The position numbers were made by a program, and so were the translations under genes. From positions 1 to 11,863 of the forward strand of contig CAMHCL010000044.1 in assembly GCA_946183625.1 (NCBI GenBank): a DNA stretch of 11,863 nt. The letters are read 5' to 3'. This document shows positions 1 through 7,673 of the stretch, piece after piece. Positions within the stretch are counted from its first letter, which is position 1; each line of letters begins with the position of its first letter. Source of the DNA: an uncultured Lachnospiraceae bacterium (lineage in GTDB: Bacteria; Bacillota; Clostridia; Lachnospirales; Lachnospiraceae). The notes under the pieces are model-generated. The model was not told where the DNA came from, ran no database searches, and saw only the letters and a program-made list of their open reading frames with translations.

Positions 1-809
1 CTAAACAGGCATCAACTCCTTTCACATTTCTCAACACCAAGGTTGAGATATATACATATGAGGAGCTGTGCTTCTACATTTATAATAATACAGTGCTTAT
101 AAGCAAGTCTGCTCTGTCAGATAAGCTCTTTAACTGGATCAGGGAAGAACTGGGGATGGAAGAGCTGGCTGACAAGCTGGTGGGTCTTATGAACAAGACT
201 ACCTATGCTCAGGATCTGCTTATAGAGATACTGAACGAAGGAGATTACTATACTCCTGAAGAAATCAAGACTTATGCTTCCGCATGGCAGAAGTACCGCA
301 AGCTGGGCAAGCTCCAGAGAGCAAAGCTCAAGGCTGATGGTTATCTGGCATACAGAAGATATATTAAAGCCGCTACATTTTACGATGATATCATCGATGA
401 AACCGATGAGAATACCGATCCTGGATTCTTAGGAAATATCTATCATAACAGAGCTGTAGCAGCTGCAAATAACATGGATATCCAGGTGGCTAAGGACTTC
501 TTCCTGAAGGCATATGACCTGAACCAGAATCCGGAATCCCTTAGAAGCTATTTCTATATAGTGGCGATCACTGAGGATACTGCGACTCTCAGGGAAGAAA
601 TTAGAACCAGAGGCCTGACAGAGGATTACTTCGAGGATATCATGGAAGAAATTGGCGAGTCCAAGGACGACGTCAGGGAGATGACCATATTCTCCATGCT
701 CCAGAGAGCAGCCTACAACAAGATGAACAAGGATATGACTGACTACGACAAGAGAATGGATATAATCCTTGGCGAGTTGAAGGATGATTTTAGAGAGCAG
801 GCTATTTAA
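1..809 (+). CDS. Uncharacterised TPR-like protein, 5' end outside window
   Basis: The reading frame is open from the first complete codon at position 3 to the TAA at 807-809, giving 268 visible residues, so the true start lies before the window. The GTG at 93 could be taken as a start, but it has no ribosome binding site, and the upstream in-frame residues (including VEIYTYEELCFYIYNN) look like genuine protein. I recall this type of N-terminus from uncharacterised Lachnospiraceae proteins, but have not checked it. The visible part is soluble, acidic and helical. A segment around nt 435-560 (NIYHNRAVAAANNMDIQVAK, then FFLKAYDLN) has the helix-turn-helix spacing of a tetratricopeptide repeat, which suggests a protein-protein interaction role. 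No catalytic motif, signal peptide or membrane segment is visible. The specific function is unknown. Confidence 0.75.
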   Translation, partial: KQASTPFTFLNTKVEIYTYEELCFYIYNNTVLISKSALSDKLFNWIREELGMEELADKLVGLMNKTTYAQDLLIEILNEGDYYTPEEIKTYASAWQKYRKLGKLQRAKLKADGYLAYRRYIKAATFYDDIIDETDENTDPGFLGNIYHNRAVAAANNMDIQVAKDFFLKAYDLNQNPESLRSYFYIVAITEDTATLREEIRTRGLTEDYFEDIMEEIGESKDDVREMTIFSMLQRAAYNKMNKDMTDYDKRMDIILGELKDDFREQAI

Positions 810-810
810 G

Positions 811-847
811 ACCACGATTTAGACCACGATTTGCTACGCAAATCGTG
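811..847. repeat. Short direct repeat overlapping a 10-bp hairpin
   Basis: The 10-mer accacgattt occurs at 811-820 and again at 823-832. The second copy runs into a palindrome: 825-833 (cacgatttg) pairs perfectly with 839-847 (caaatcgtg), and C834-G838 extends the stem to 10 bp around a 3-nt loop. No T-run follows, so a terminator is not supported. It lies directly after the stop of the TPR-like gene and beside the larger palindrome at 868-913, and may be part of the same intergenic element. Confidence 0.7.
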
Positions 848-867
848 CGGAGCGAAGCGACCAGCAA

Positions 868-913
868 GCCACAGTGCCATGTAGGCACGATGGTGCCTGC
901 ATGGCACTGTGGC
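868..913. repeat. Long intergenic palindrome upstream of valS
   Basis: The arm 868-888 is complementary to 893-913 over 21 positions. The only non-Watson-Crick pair is T882 with G899, a G-U wobble in RNA, and the loop is 4 nt (gatg). No U-tract follows on either strand, so this is not a normal intrinsic terminator. It is much more GC-rich than the flanking intergenic DNA. It could be a dispersed palindromic (REP- or MITE-like) element, an RNA processing site, or a structured leader of the valS mRNA. Copy number in the genome would distinguish these. Confidence 0.8.
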
Positions 914-966
914 GTCAAGCTAGAAGGTCATTATTATAGAAAATATAGAATGAGGAAAACGAAAAC

Positions 967-3624
967 ATGAGTAAGGAACTGGAAAAGAATTATAACCCGG
1001 AAGAAATTGAGGCGAGATTGTACAAAAAATGGGAGGATAACAAATACTTCCATGCAGAGGTGGACAGGAGCAAGAAACCTTTCACTATCGTGATGCCACC
1101 TCCAAATATAACTGGACAGCTTCACATGGGACATGCCCTGGATAATACTATGCAGGACATTCTTATTCGTATGAAGAGAATGCAGGGATATAATGCACTG
1201 TGGCAGCCAGGAACTGACCATGCAGCTATTTCTACAGAGGTAAAGATCATCAATACTCTCAAGGAACAGGGAATAAACAAGGAAGATCTGGGTCGTGAAG
1301 GCTTCCTTAAGCGTGCATGGGAGTGGCGTGAAGAGTACGGCGGACGTATTGTTAACCAGCTGAAGAGACTTGGTTCATCTGCTGACTGGGACAGAGAACG
1401 TTTCACAATGGATGAGGGCAATAACAAGGCCGTTAATACTGTATTCAAGAGGCTCTATGATAAGGGCTGGATTTATAAAGGATCTCGTATAGTTAACTGG
1501 TGCCCTGTATGTCAGACATCTATATCAGATGCTGAGGTTGAGCACGAGGAGCAGGAAGGACATTTCTGGCACATCAATTATCCAGTGGTTGGAGAAGAGG
1601 GCCGTTTCGTAGAGATAGCTACTACACGTCCTGAGACTCTGCTGGGTGATACTGCAGTTGCAGTTAATCCGGAGGATGAGAGATATGCTGATATCGTTGG
1701 AAAGACTCTGCTTCTTCCACTTGTTAACAGAGAGATACCTGTTGTTGCAGATTCATATGTAGATAAGGAGTTCGGAACAGGCTGCGTTAAGATTACACCT
1801 GCTCACGACCCTAACGACTTTGAAGTTGGTAAGCGTCATGATCTTGAAGAAATCAATATCATGAATGATGATGCTACAATCAATTGTCCAGGAACCCGTT
1901 ATGACGGAATGGATAGATATGAAGCAAGAGAGGCAGTTCTGGAAGACCTTGAAGCACAGGGACTTCTTGTTAAGACTGTTCCTCATACACATATGGTTGG
2001 TACTCACGACAGATGTGGTACTACAGTTGAGCCACTGGTTAAGCCTCAGTGGTTCGTAAAGATGAGTGATATGGCTATCCCTGCAAAGAAGGCAGTTGAG
2101 GATGGCAGAATCCGTCTTGTTCCAGAAAGAATGAATAAGACTTACTATAACTGGCTTGATAACATCCGTGACTGGTGTATATCAAGACAGCTGTGGTGGG
2201 GACACAGAATACCAGCCTGGTACTGTCAGGATTGTGGTGAGACCATCGTTGAGATGGAAGAGCCATGCTCATGTCCTAAGTGCCAGAGCAAGAATCTGAA
2301 GAGAGATGAAGATACACTTGATACATGGTTCTCATCAGCACTGTGGCCATTCTCAACAGTTGGCTGGCCAGATACAGAATCAGAAGACTTCAAGTACTTC
2401 TTCCCAACAGATGTTCTCGTAACTGGTTACGACATCATCTTCTTCTGGGTTATCAGAATGGTATTCTCATCACTTGAGCAGACAGGAGAGATTCCTTTCC
2501 ATACAGTTCTTTTCCATGGTCTTATCCGTGATGATCAGGGACGTAAGATGAGTAAGTCTCTTGGAAATGGTATTGATCCTCTTGAAGTAATTGATAAGTA
2601 CGGAGCCGATGCCCTCAGATTCACTGTTATCACAGGTAATGCACCTGGAAATGATATGAGATTCTATTGGGAAAGAGTTGAGGCAAGCCGTAATTTCGCT
2701 AACAAGATCTGGAACGCATCACGTTTCATAATGATGAATATGGACAACGCCGGTGTGTCAGATGAAGAAATATCAAATGTAACGCTGGCCGACCTTACTA
2801 TGGCTGACAAGTGGATCGTTGCAAAGGCAAATGAACTGGTTCGTGACGTAACAGACAATATGGAGAAGTACGAGCTGGGTGTTGCTGCAGATAAGATTCA
2901 CAACTTCCTGTGGGATGAGTTCTGCGACTGGTACATAGAGATGGTTAAGCCAAGACTCTGGGCTGAGAATGACACTACAAAGGCAGCTGCACTCTGGACA
3001 CTTAAGGAAGTTCTTTCAATTGGACTTAAGCTGCTTCATCCATACATGCCATTTGTTACAGAAGAGATCTTCTGTACTCTTACAGGAGAGGAGTCTATCA
3101 TGATAGCTCCATGGCCAGTAGCTGAGGAAGCAAGAGATTTCACAGAAGAGATGCGTAATGTAGATATAATCAAGGATGCTGTAAGATCCATCAGAACTGT
3201 GAGAACAGATATGAACGTTCCACCTTCAAAGAAGGCTGCAGTTTATGTGGTTTCAGACAAGGAAGATATCCGCAAGGTATTTGAGGATAGTACATCCTTC
3301 TTTGGAACTCTGTGCTATGCCAGCGAGGTAAATGTACAGGCTGACAAGACAGGAATAGATGATGATGCAGTATCTGCAGTCATCCACAATGCAGTTATAT
3401 ATATTCCATTTGCTGAGCTCGTTGACGTTGAGAAGGAGCTTGAAAGACTTAATAAAGAGAAGGCTCGTCTCGAGGGTGAGATTAAGCGTGGCGAAGGAAT
3501 GCTGAATAATCCTAACTTCGTTAACAAGGCTCCTGAGGCTAAGGTTAATGAAGAAAAGGCTAAATTGCAGAAGTATAAGGAGACATACGACCAGGTTACA
3601 AGTCGTATAGCACAGTTATCATAA
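967..3624 (+). CDS. valS: Valyl-tRNA synthetase
   Basis: This is a class Ia aminoacyl-tRNA synthetase that charges tRNA-Val with valine in the cytoplasm and edits misactivated threonine. The protein is 885 aa, the usual bacterial ValRS length. The Rossmann-fold signature PPPNITGQLHMGHA carries the HIGH-type motif at residues 53-56 (HMGH), and the KMSKS loop is at 527-531. The editing (CP1) domain lies between them and includes the stretch ATTRPETLLGD. Cysteine pairs at 179/182, 420/423 and 436/439 fit the zinc-binding insertions seen in many ValRS proteins. The C-terminus (about 820-885) is a charged coiled-coil arm of the kind that contacts the tRNA. The ATG at 967 follows a GAGG about 11 nt upstream. 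gdpP starts 4 nt after the stop, so the two are very probably co-transcribed. No T-box motif is visible in the 157-nt leader. Confidence 0.98.
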   Translation: MSKELEKNYNPEEIEARLYKKWEDNKYFHAEVDRSKKPFTIVMPPPNITGQLHMGHALDNTMQDILIRMKRMQGYNALWQPGTDHAAISTEVKIINTLKEQGINKEDLGREGFLKRAWEWREEYGGRIVNQLKRLGSSADWDRERFTMDEGNNKAVNTVFKRLYDKGWIYKGSRIVNWCPVCQTSISDAEVEHEEQEGHFWHINYPVVGEEGRFVEIATTRPETLLGDTAVAVNPEDERYADIVGKTLLLPLVNREIPVVADSYVDKEFGTGCVKITPAHDPNDFEVGKRHDLEEINIMNDDATINCPGTRYDGMDRYEAREAVLEDLEAQGLLVKTVPHTHMVGTHDRCGTTVEPLVKPQWFVKMSDMAIPAKKAVEDGRIRLVPERMNKTYYNWLDNIRDWCISRQLWWGHRIPAWYCQDCGETIVEMEEPCSCPKCQSKNLKRDEDTLDTWFSSALWPFSTVGWPDTESEDFKYFFPTDVLVTGYDIIFFWVIRMVFSSLEQTGEIPFHTVLFHGLIRDDQGRKMSKSLGNGIDPLEVIDKYGADALRFTVITGNAPGNDMRFYWERVEASRNFANKIWNASRFIMMNMDNAGVSDEEISNVTLADLTMADKWIVAKANELVRDVTDNMEKYELGVAADKIHNFLWDEFCDWYIEMVKPRLWAENDTTKAAALWTLKEVLSIGLKLLHPYMPFVTEEIFCTLTGEESIMIAPWPVAEEARDFTEEMRNVDIIKDAVRSIRTVRTDMNVPPSKKAAVYVVSDKEDIRKVFEDSTSFFGTLCYASEVNVQADKTGIDDDAVSAVIHNAVIYIPFAELVDVEKELERLNKEKARLEGEIKRGEGMLNNPNFVNKAPEAKVNEEKAKLQKYKETYDQVTSRIAQLS

Positions 3625-3628
3625 TAAG

Positions 3629-5686
3629 ATGAAGAACAATGATGTAAAAAAGAGAATACAGCTGATCATGTTCCTGCCAATAGTCATGGCGCTTGTTTTG
3701 ATGGGCGTAAGCGTATATCTGTTTGGTACAGAATCACCGGAGGGTATTGCTACCCTTATAATTCTCGGCGTATATATGCTTATTGCTGTCATTACATTTT
3801 TCAGGATATCACCTGAGATCAGCAGGACTCTTATGGATTACTCCATGGAGCATGGCAAGGTTCAGAAGGAACTCCTCCGTGAGCTGGATGTACCTTACGC
3901 AATCCTGGATCAGGATGCTCAGATATTATGGGCTAATGATATGTTCCATGACGTGATAGAGGTACATAGGTCCAAGAGGCTCAGAAAGAGTATTGAGTAC
4001 TATTTCCCTGAAATCACCAATGATGTCCTTCAGAATGCTTTCGAAAACATAGTCGAAGTAGAGCATGGGGATAAGGTGTACAGGATTGAGACTAAGGACA
4101 TAGACCTTGGCAGCGTTTTTGAGGATGACGGTATAGATCATAGCGAAGGAGATGTGGTTATAGCTATGTATCTTTTCGATGTTACCGACCTCAGAAAGTA
4201 TGAGAAGTATGCTATTGATCAGAAGCTCTACGCTGGTCTGGTTTATATCGATAACTATGATGAGGTTATGGACTCACTGGAGGACGTAAAGCACTCCATC
4301 CTTACAGCCCTTGTTGATAGAAAAATCAACATGTATCTGAACAACATCGACGCTATCGTAAAGCATATAGAGAACGACAAATACTTCTTCGTTTTCAGAC
4401 AGAAGTATATGGATACTCTTAAGAAGGACAGATTCTCCCTTCTTGAAGAAGTAAAGAACATTAATGTAGGAAATGATATCAACATGACACTCAGTATCGG
4501 TATCGGTTCTGAGTCGTCCATGGATACTAACAGTTTCACTAACTCATATGAGAATGCCAGAACGGCCATAGGTCTTGCATTGGGCCGTGGCGGTGACCAG
4601 GTTGCCATTAAGATAGACGACAAGGTTACTTATTTTGGTGGTAAGAGTGCAGGAACTGAGAAGACTACGAGAGTTAAGGCCAGAGTTAAGGCTCAGGCAT
4701 TTGAAGAACTTCTTCAGAGCAAGGATAATGTTATTATCATGGCTCATAAGAGACCGGATGCCGATGCATTTGGTTCAGCCATGGGTATTTACAGACTTGC
4801 CACGACTCTGGGCAAGAAGTCATACGTGGTCCTGAATGAGGTTACTGATGCCATAAGGCCGCTATACAATACATTTGCCAATGGTATAAATTACGAAGGT
4901 GTATTCCTGAAGAGCAGCGAGGCCATCGCTCAGGTTAATAACGATACCATGGTTGTTGTGTGCGATGTAAATAAGCCTAGCATGACTGAGTGCGAGGAGT
5001 TGCTTTCCATGGTTTCCACAGTGGTTATTTTCGACCATCATCGTCAGACCAGTGAATCCATCAGTGAAACAACTCTGTCATACATCGAGCCTTTCGCATC
5101 ATCTGCATGTGAGATGATCGCTGAAATGTACCAGTACGTGTCAAGGAATCCTAAGCTCAGAACTCAAGAAGCTGACGCCATGTATGCCGGAATACTTATC
5201 GATACAGATAACTTCCTGAACAAAACCGGTGTCAGGACATTTGAAGCTGCTTCTTATCTTAGAAAGAACGGCGCAGATGTTACCAGAGTTCGTAAAATGT
5301 TCCGAAGCTCAATTGATGTTATGAAGGAGCAGGCTCAGGGTATCGCAAATGCAGAGGTATTCATGGATGTCTTTGCACTTTCCTATGTTGAGTCAGACGA
5401 GAAGATGAAGGAAGCGCCTACCATAGCAGTTGCCAAGGTGGCAAATGAACTTCTGAATGTAGTAGATATCAAGGCATCATTCGTTGTTACAGAGGGCTTA
5501 GATGGTATTCTCTATGTATCAGGTCGTTCCACCGGCGAGATCAATGTTCAGGTTATCCTGGAGAAATGGGGCGGCGGCGGTCATGCAACCGTAGCAGGCG
5601 CTCAGCTTGAAGGCAGAAAGAAGGATGATTTCTTCAGAGAACTGAAGGGTTCTCTTAGACAGATGTACTCAGAAGGTGATCTGTAA
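3629..5686 (+). CDS. gdpP: Cyclic-di-AMP phosphodiesterase GdpP
   Basis: This is a membrane-anchored enzyme that hydrolyses c-di-AMP to pApA, controlling a second messenger for potassium, osmotic and cell-wall homeostasis. At 685 aa it has normal family length and full architecture: two membrane helices (about 10-32 and 40-58), a PAS-like domain (about 85-195), a degenerate GGDEF domain (about 205-330; ENDKY at 248-252 occupies the motif position), then DHH and DHHA1 domains. Metal-binding motifs are intact: H373, D377 and D379 (AHKRPDADAFGS), D446 (CDVN), D469-H470-H471, D525 and D527 (IDTDNF). The DHHA1 motif GGGGH is at 648-652. The ATG is 4 nt after the valS stop, which is two tandem TAA codons, and has no Shine-Dalgarno sequence. 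Translation probably depends on ribosomes finishing valS. rplI and dnaB follow, a common Firmicute arrangement. Confidence 0.96.
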   Translation: MKNNDVKKRIQLIMFLPIVMALVLMGVSVYLFGTESPEGIATLIILGVYMLIAVITFFRISPEISRTLMDYSMEHGKVQKELLRELDVPYAILDQDAQILWANDMFHDVIEVHRSKRLRKSIEYYFPEITNDVLQNAFENIVEVEHGDKVYRIETKDIDLGSVFEDDGIDHSEGDVVIAMYLFDVTDLRKYEKYAIDQKLYAGLVYIDNYDEVMDSLEDVKHSILTALVDRKINMYLNNIDAIVKHIENDKYFFVFRQKYMDTLKKDRFSLLEEVKNINVGNDINMTLSIGIGSESSMDTNSFTNSYENARTAIGLALGRGGDQVAIKIDDKVTYFGGKSAGTEKTTRVKARVKAQAFEELLQSKDNVIIMAHKRPDADAFGSAMGIYRLATTLGKKSYVVLNEVTDAIRPLYNTFANGINYEGVFLKSSEAIAQVNNDTMVVVCDVNKPSMTECEELLSMVSTVVIFDHHRQTSESISETTLSYIEPFASSACEMIAEMYQYVSRNPKLRTQEADAMYAGILIDTDNFLNKTGVRTFEAASYLRKNGADVTRVRKMFRSSIDVMKEQAQGIANAEVFMDVFALSYVESDEKMKEAPTIAVAKVANELLNVVDIKASFVVTEGLDGILYVSGRSTGEINVQVILEKWGGGGHATVAGAQLEGRKKDDFFRELKGSLRQMYSEGDL

Positions 5687-5733
5687 AGAATTGGCAGTGC
5701 CAAAAAAGAAGAATAATAAGGAGATTTATATAA

Positions 5734-6180
5734 ATGAAAGTAATACTGACACAGGATGTAAAATCACTTGGTAAGAAGGGTGATATAGTTGAAGTAAATC
5801 AGGGTTATGCAAGAAACTTCGTGCTTCCAAAGGGACTGGGAGTTGAGATGACACCTGAAAATATGAACAATCTGAAGCTTAAGAAGCAGAACGATGACAA
5901 GGTTGCAGCTGAGAAGCTTGCGGCTGCAGAAGCTCTTAAGGAAGAGCTCAAGGAGAAGAAGATCACTGTTCCTGTAAAGACAGGTGATAATGGTAAGATA
6001 TTTGGTTCAGTTTCTTCAAAGGAGATAGCTGAGGTTATCAAGGAACAGCTTGGAATAGAAGTAGATAAGAAGAAGATAATAGTAAAGGATCCAATCAAGT
6101 CTTTAGGTGGATATCAGATACAGATAAAGCTTCACCCACAGGTTACTGGTGAAGTGCTTCTAGATGTAGTTGAAAAGTAG
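5734..6180 (+). CDS. rplI: 50S ribosomal protein L9 (bL9)
   Basis: bL9 is an elongated protein of the large subunit, at the base of the L1 stalk, that helps maintain reading frame. The 148-aa length matches the family. The N-terminal rRNA-binding domain is clear, beginning MKVILTQDVKSLGKKGD with the signature GYARNFVLPKGLG from residue 24. A long charged connecting helix (about 40-75, rich in K, E and A) and a C-terminal globular domain follow. A strong AAGGAG at 5718-5723 lies 10 nt before the ATG. It is 47 nt after gdpP with no terminator between them. The dnaB ribosome binding site overlaps its stop codon. Confidence 0.98.
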   Translation: MKVILTQDVKSLGKKGDIVEVNQGYARNFVLPKGLGVEMTPENMNNLKLKKQNDDKVAAEKLAAAEALKEELKEKKITVPVKTGDNGKIFGSVSSKEIAEVIKEQLGIEVDKKKIIVKDPIKSLGGYQIQIKLHPQVTGEVLLDVVEK

Positions 6181-6183
6181 GAG
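6179..6183 (+). promoter_or_regulatory. dnaB ribosome binding site, overlapping the rplI stop
   Basis: AGGAG overlaps the last two bases of the rplI TAG stop (6178-6180) and lies 7 nt before the ATG at 6191. This spacing fixes the dnaB start at 6191 rather than at the in-frame TTG at 6170, and suggests translational coupling of rplI and dnaB. Confidence 0.85.
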
Positions 6184-6190
6184 TCATGTT

Positions 6191-7564
6191 ATGGCAGAAG
6201 GTGAAAACGTTGTTAAGAGGATAAAACCCCATGACGACAAAGCAGAGAGAGGCGTTATCGCCTCTATGCTTATGGATAGGGAAGCTATATCCGAAGTCAG
6301 CGCTGTGATAAACAAAGAAGACTTTTACAATGCCCAGTATGGTTATTTGTATGAGGCTATTGTAAGTCTGTATAACGAGGGCAAAGCTGTAGATGAGATA
6401 CTCCTTGGCGAGAAGTTGAAGCAGATGGGACTGCCTGAGGAGATAACGGGACTCGGCTATTTAGGTGAGATCCTCGCAGATACTCAGACTTCTGCATTTG
6501 CTAAAAACTATGCGGAGATCATCAGAAACAAGTCATATCTCAGAAAACTCATAAAAGCCTCAGAAGACCATATGAAGATGGCTTATGAGGAAAAGGGCGA
6601 GGTTGATGAGATATTAGAAACAGCCGAGCAGGATATGTTTACCCTGGTTCAGGGAAGAAGTGGAAAGAATGATTTCGATAACATCCGCCAGGTAGTGGTT
6701 GATGTTATTGGTGATATAGAAGCAGCTACAAAGACCAGAGGCCGTGTAAATGGTCTCAGAACCGGATTCAAGGAGCTGGACAACATGCTTACAGGTATGC
6801 ATGGTGGAGAGCTTATCCTGGTTGCAGCCCGTCCGTCCATGGGAAAGACTGCGTTTGTCCTTAATATAGCTCATCATGTAGCTTACAAGGAACGTATACC
6901 GGTAGCTATGTTCTCCCTGGAGATGAGCTCCAGGCAGCTGGTAACACGTCTTATAGCTGTAGACTCTATGGTAGATGCAAAGAGCATCAAGACCGGTGAC
7001 CTGAAGGATGGTGACTGGACCAAGATCATAGAGAGTACAAATAATATTGCGAATTCTCCAATATTTATCATGGATAATTCAGCAATCACAGTTTCAGAAA
7101 TGCGTTCCAAGTGCCGTAAGCTGAAGCAGCAGGAGGATATAGGACTTATAATCATCGACTACCTGCAGCTGATGACAGCAGCTGGAAAAGTTGAATCAAG
7201 ACAGTTGTTCATAGCAGAGGTATCAAGAGCACTTAAGTCTATTGCAAGAGAGCTGGATGTTCCTGTAATAGCACTGTCACAGCTGAGCCGTGCAGTTGAT
7301 TCCAGACCGGATCACAAGCCAGTACTGGCCGACCTCCGTGAGTCAGGTGCCATCGAGCAGGATGCCGACGTTGTTATGTTCATATACAGAGATGATTACT
7401 ACAACCCTGAGACAACAGAGAAGCCAGGTGTAGCTGAGATCATCATAGCTAAGCAGAGAAATGGTTCTACAGGACCTATCGAGCTAGCTTGGATCAGTAA
7501 GTACACCAAGTTCGCGAACCTGAGCATCGAGAAGAGCGGAGGAGTGCCTCCGAAGCAGGGATAA
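6191..7564 (+). CDS. dnaB: Replicative DNA helicase DnaB
   Basis: This is the hexameric 5'-3' replicative helicase that unwinds DNA at the fork and works with DnaG primase (the DnaC of Bacillus nomenclature). From the ATG at 6191 it is 457 aa, a normal length. The N-terminal helical domain begins KPHDDKAERGVIASMLMD. The RecA-like ATPase domain has Walker A ARPSMGKTAF with the catalytic lysine at residue 219, and Walker B LIIIDYLQLM with the aspartate at 323. The conserved block DLRESGAIEQDADVVMF follows, and FIYRDDYY lies near the C-terminus. No intein interrupts the Walker motifs. An upstream TTG at 6170 would add seven residues inside rplI but has no ribosome binding site. It is the last gene of the run and is followed by a strong terminator hairpin. 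Confidence 0.98.
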   Translation: MAEGENVVKRIKPHDDKAERGVIASMLMDREAISEVSAVINKEDFYNAQYGYLYEAIVSLYNEGKAVDEILLGEKLKQMGLPEEITGLGYLGEILADTQTSAFAKNYAEIIRNKSYLRKLIKASEDHMKMAYEEKGEVDEILETAEQDMFTLVQGRSGKNDFDNIRQVVVDVIGDIEAATKTRGRVNGLRTGFKELDNMLTGMHGGELILVAARPSMGKTAFVLNIAHHVAYKERIPVAMFSLEMSSRQLVTRLIAVDSMVDAKSIKTGDLKDGDWTKIIESTNNIANSPIFIMDNSAITVSEMRSKCRKLKQQEDIGLIIIDYLQLMTAAGKVESRQLFIAEVSRALKSIARELDVPVIALSQLSRAVDSRPDHKPVLADLRESGAIEQDADVVMFIYRDDYYNPETTEKPGVAEIIIAKQRNGSTGPIELAWISKYTKFANLSIEKSGGVPPKQG

Positions 7565-7604
7565 ATATCGAAGTACGATTAGAGGTACAAGGTTTAGATT
7601 TATA

Positions 7605-7667
7605 AAAGAAAAGAGTCCCCGCAGCACATTTCACAAATACCCATGTGCTGTGGGGACTCTTTTCTTT
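7605..7667. terminator. Bidirectional intrinsic terminator between dnaB and the CARF-nuclease gene
   Basis: The arm 7605-7628 pairs with 7644-7667 over 24 positions with one G-T mismatch (G621-type wobble at 7621/7651). T7629-A7643 adds another pair, leaving a 13-nt loop. The outer part of the stem is A-rich on the left and T-rich on the right (cttttcttt), so transcripts from either direction end in a U-rich tract after a GC-rich core. It lies 40 nt after the dnaB stop and 6 nt after the end of the converging - strand gene, and so should terminate both. Confidence 0.93.
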
Positions 7668-7673
7668 AAAATT

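Noticed and set aside
93..95. GTG as the start codon of the TPR-like gene
   Set aside because: The frame is open to the window edge with plausible protein sequence, and no ribosome binding site precedes the GTG. The gene is treated as 5'-truncated by the window.
868..913. Intrinsic terminator after the TPR-like gene
   Set aside because: The stem is strong, but no U-tract follows on either strand.
4205..4620. Active diguanylate cyclase (GGDEF) domain in GdpP
   Set aside because: The signature motif is replaced by ENDKY at residues 248-252. This matches the degenerate GGDEF domain normal for GdpP.
6170..6172. TTG as the dnaB start
   Set aside because: It lies inside rplI without a ribosome binding site, while the ATG at 6191 has AGGAG at ideal spacing.
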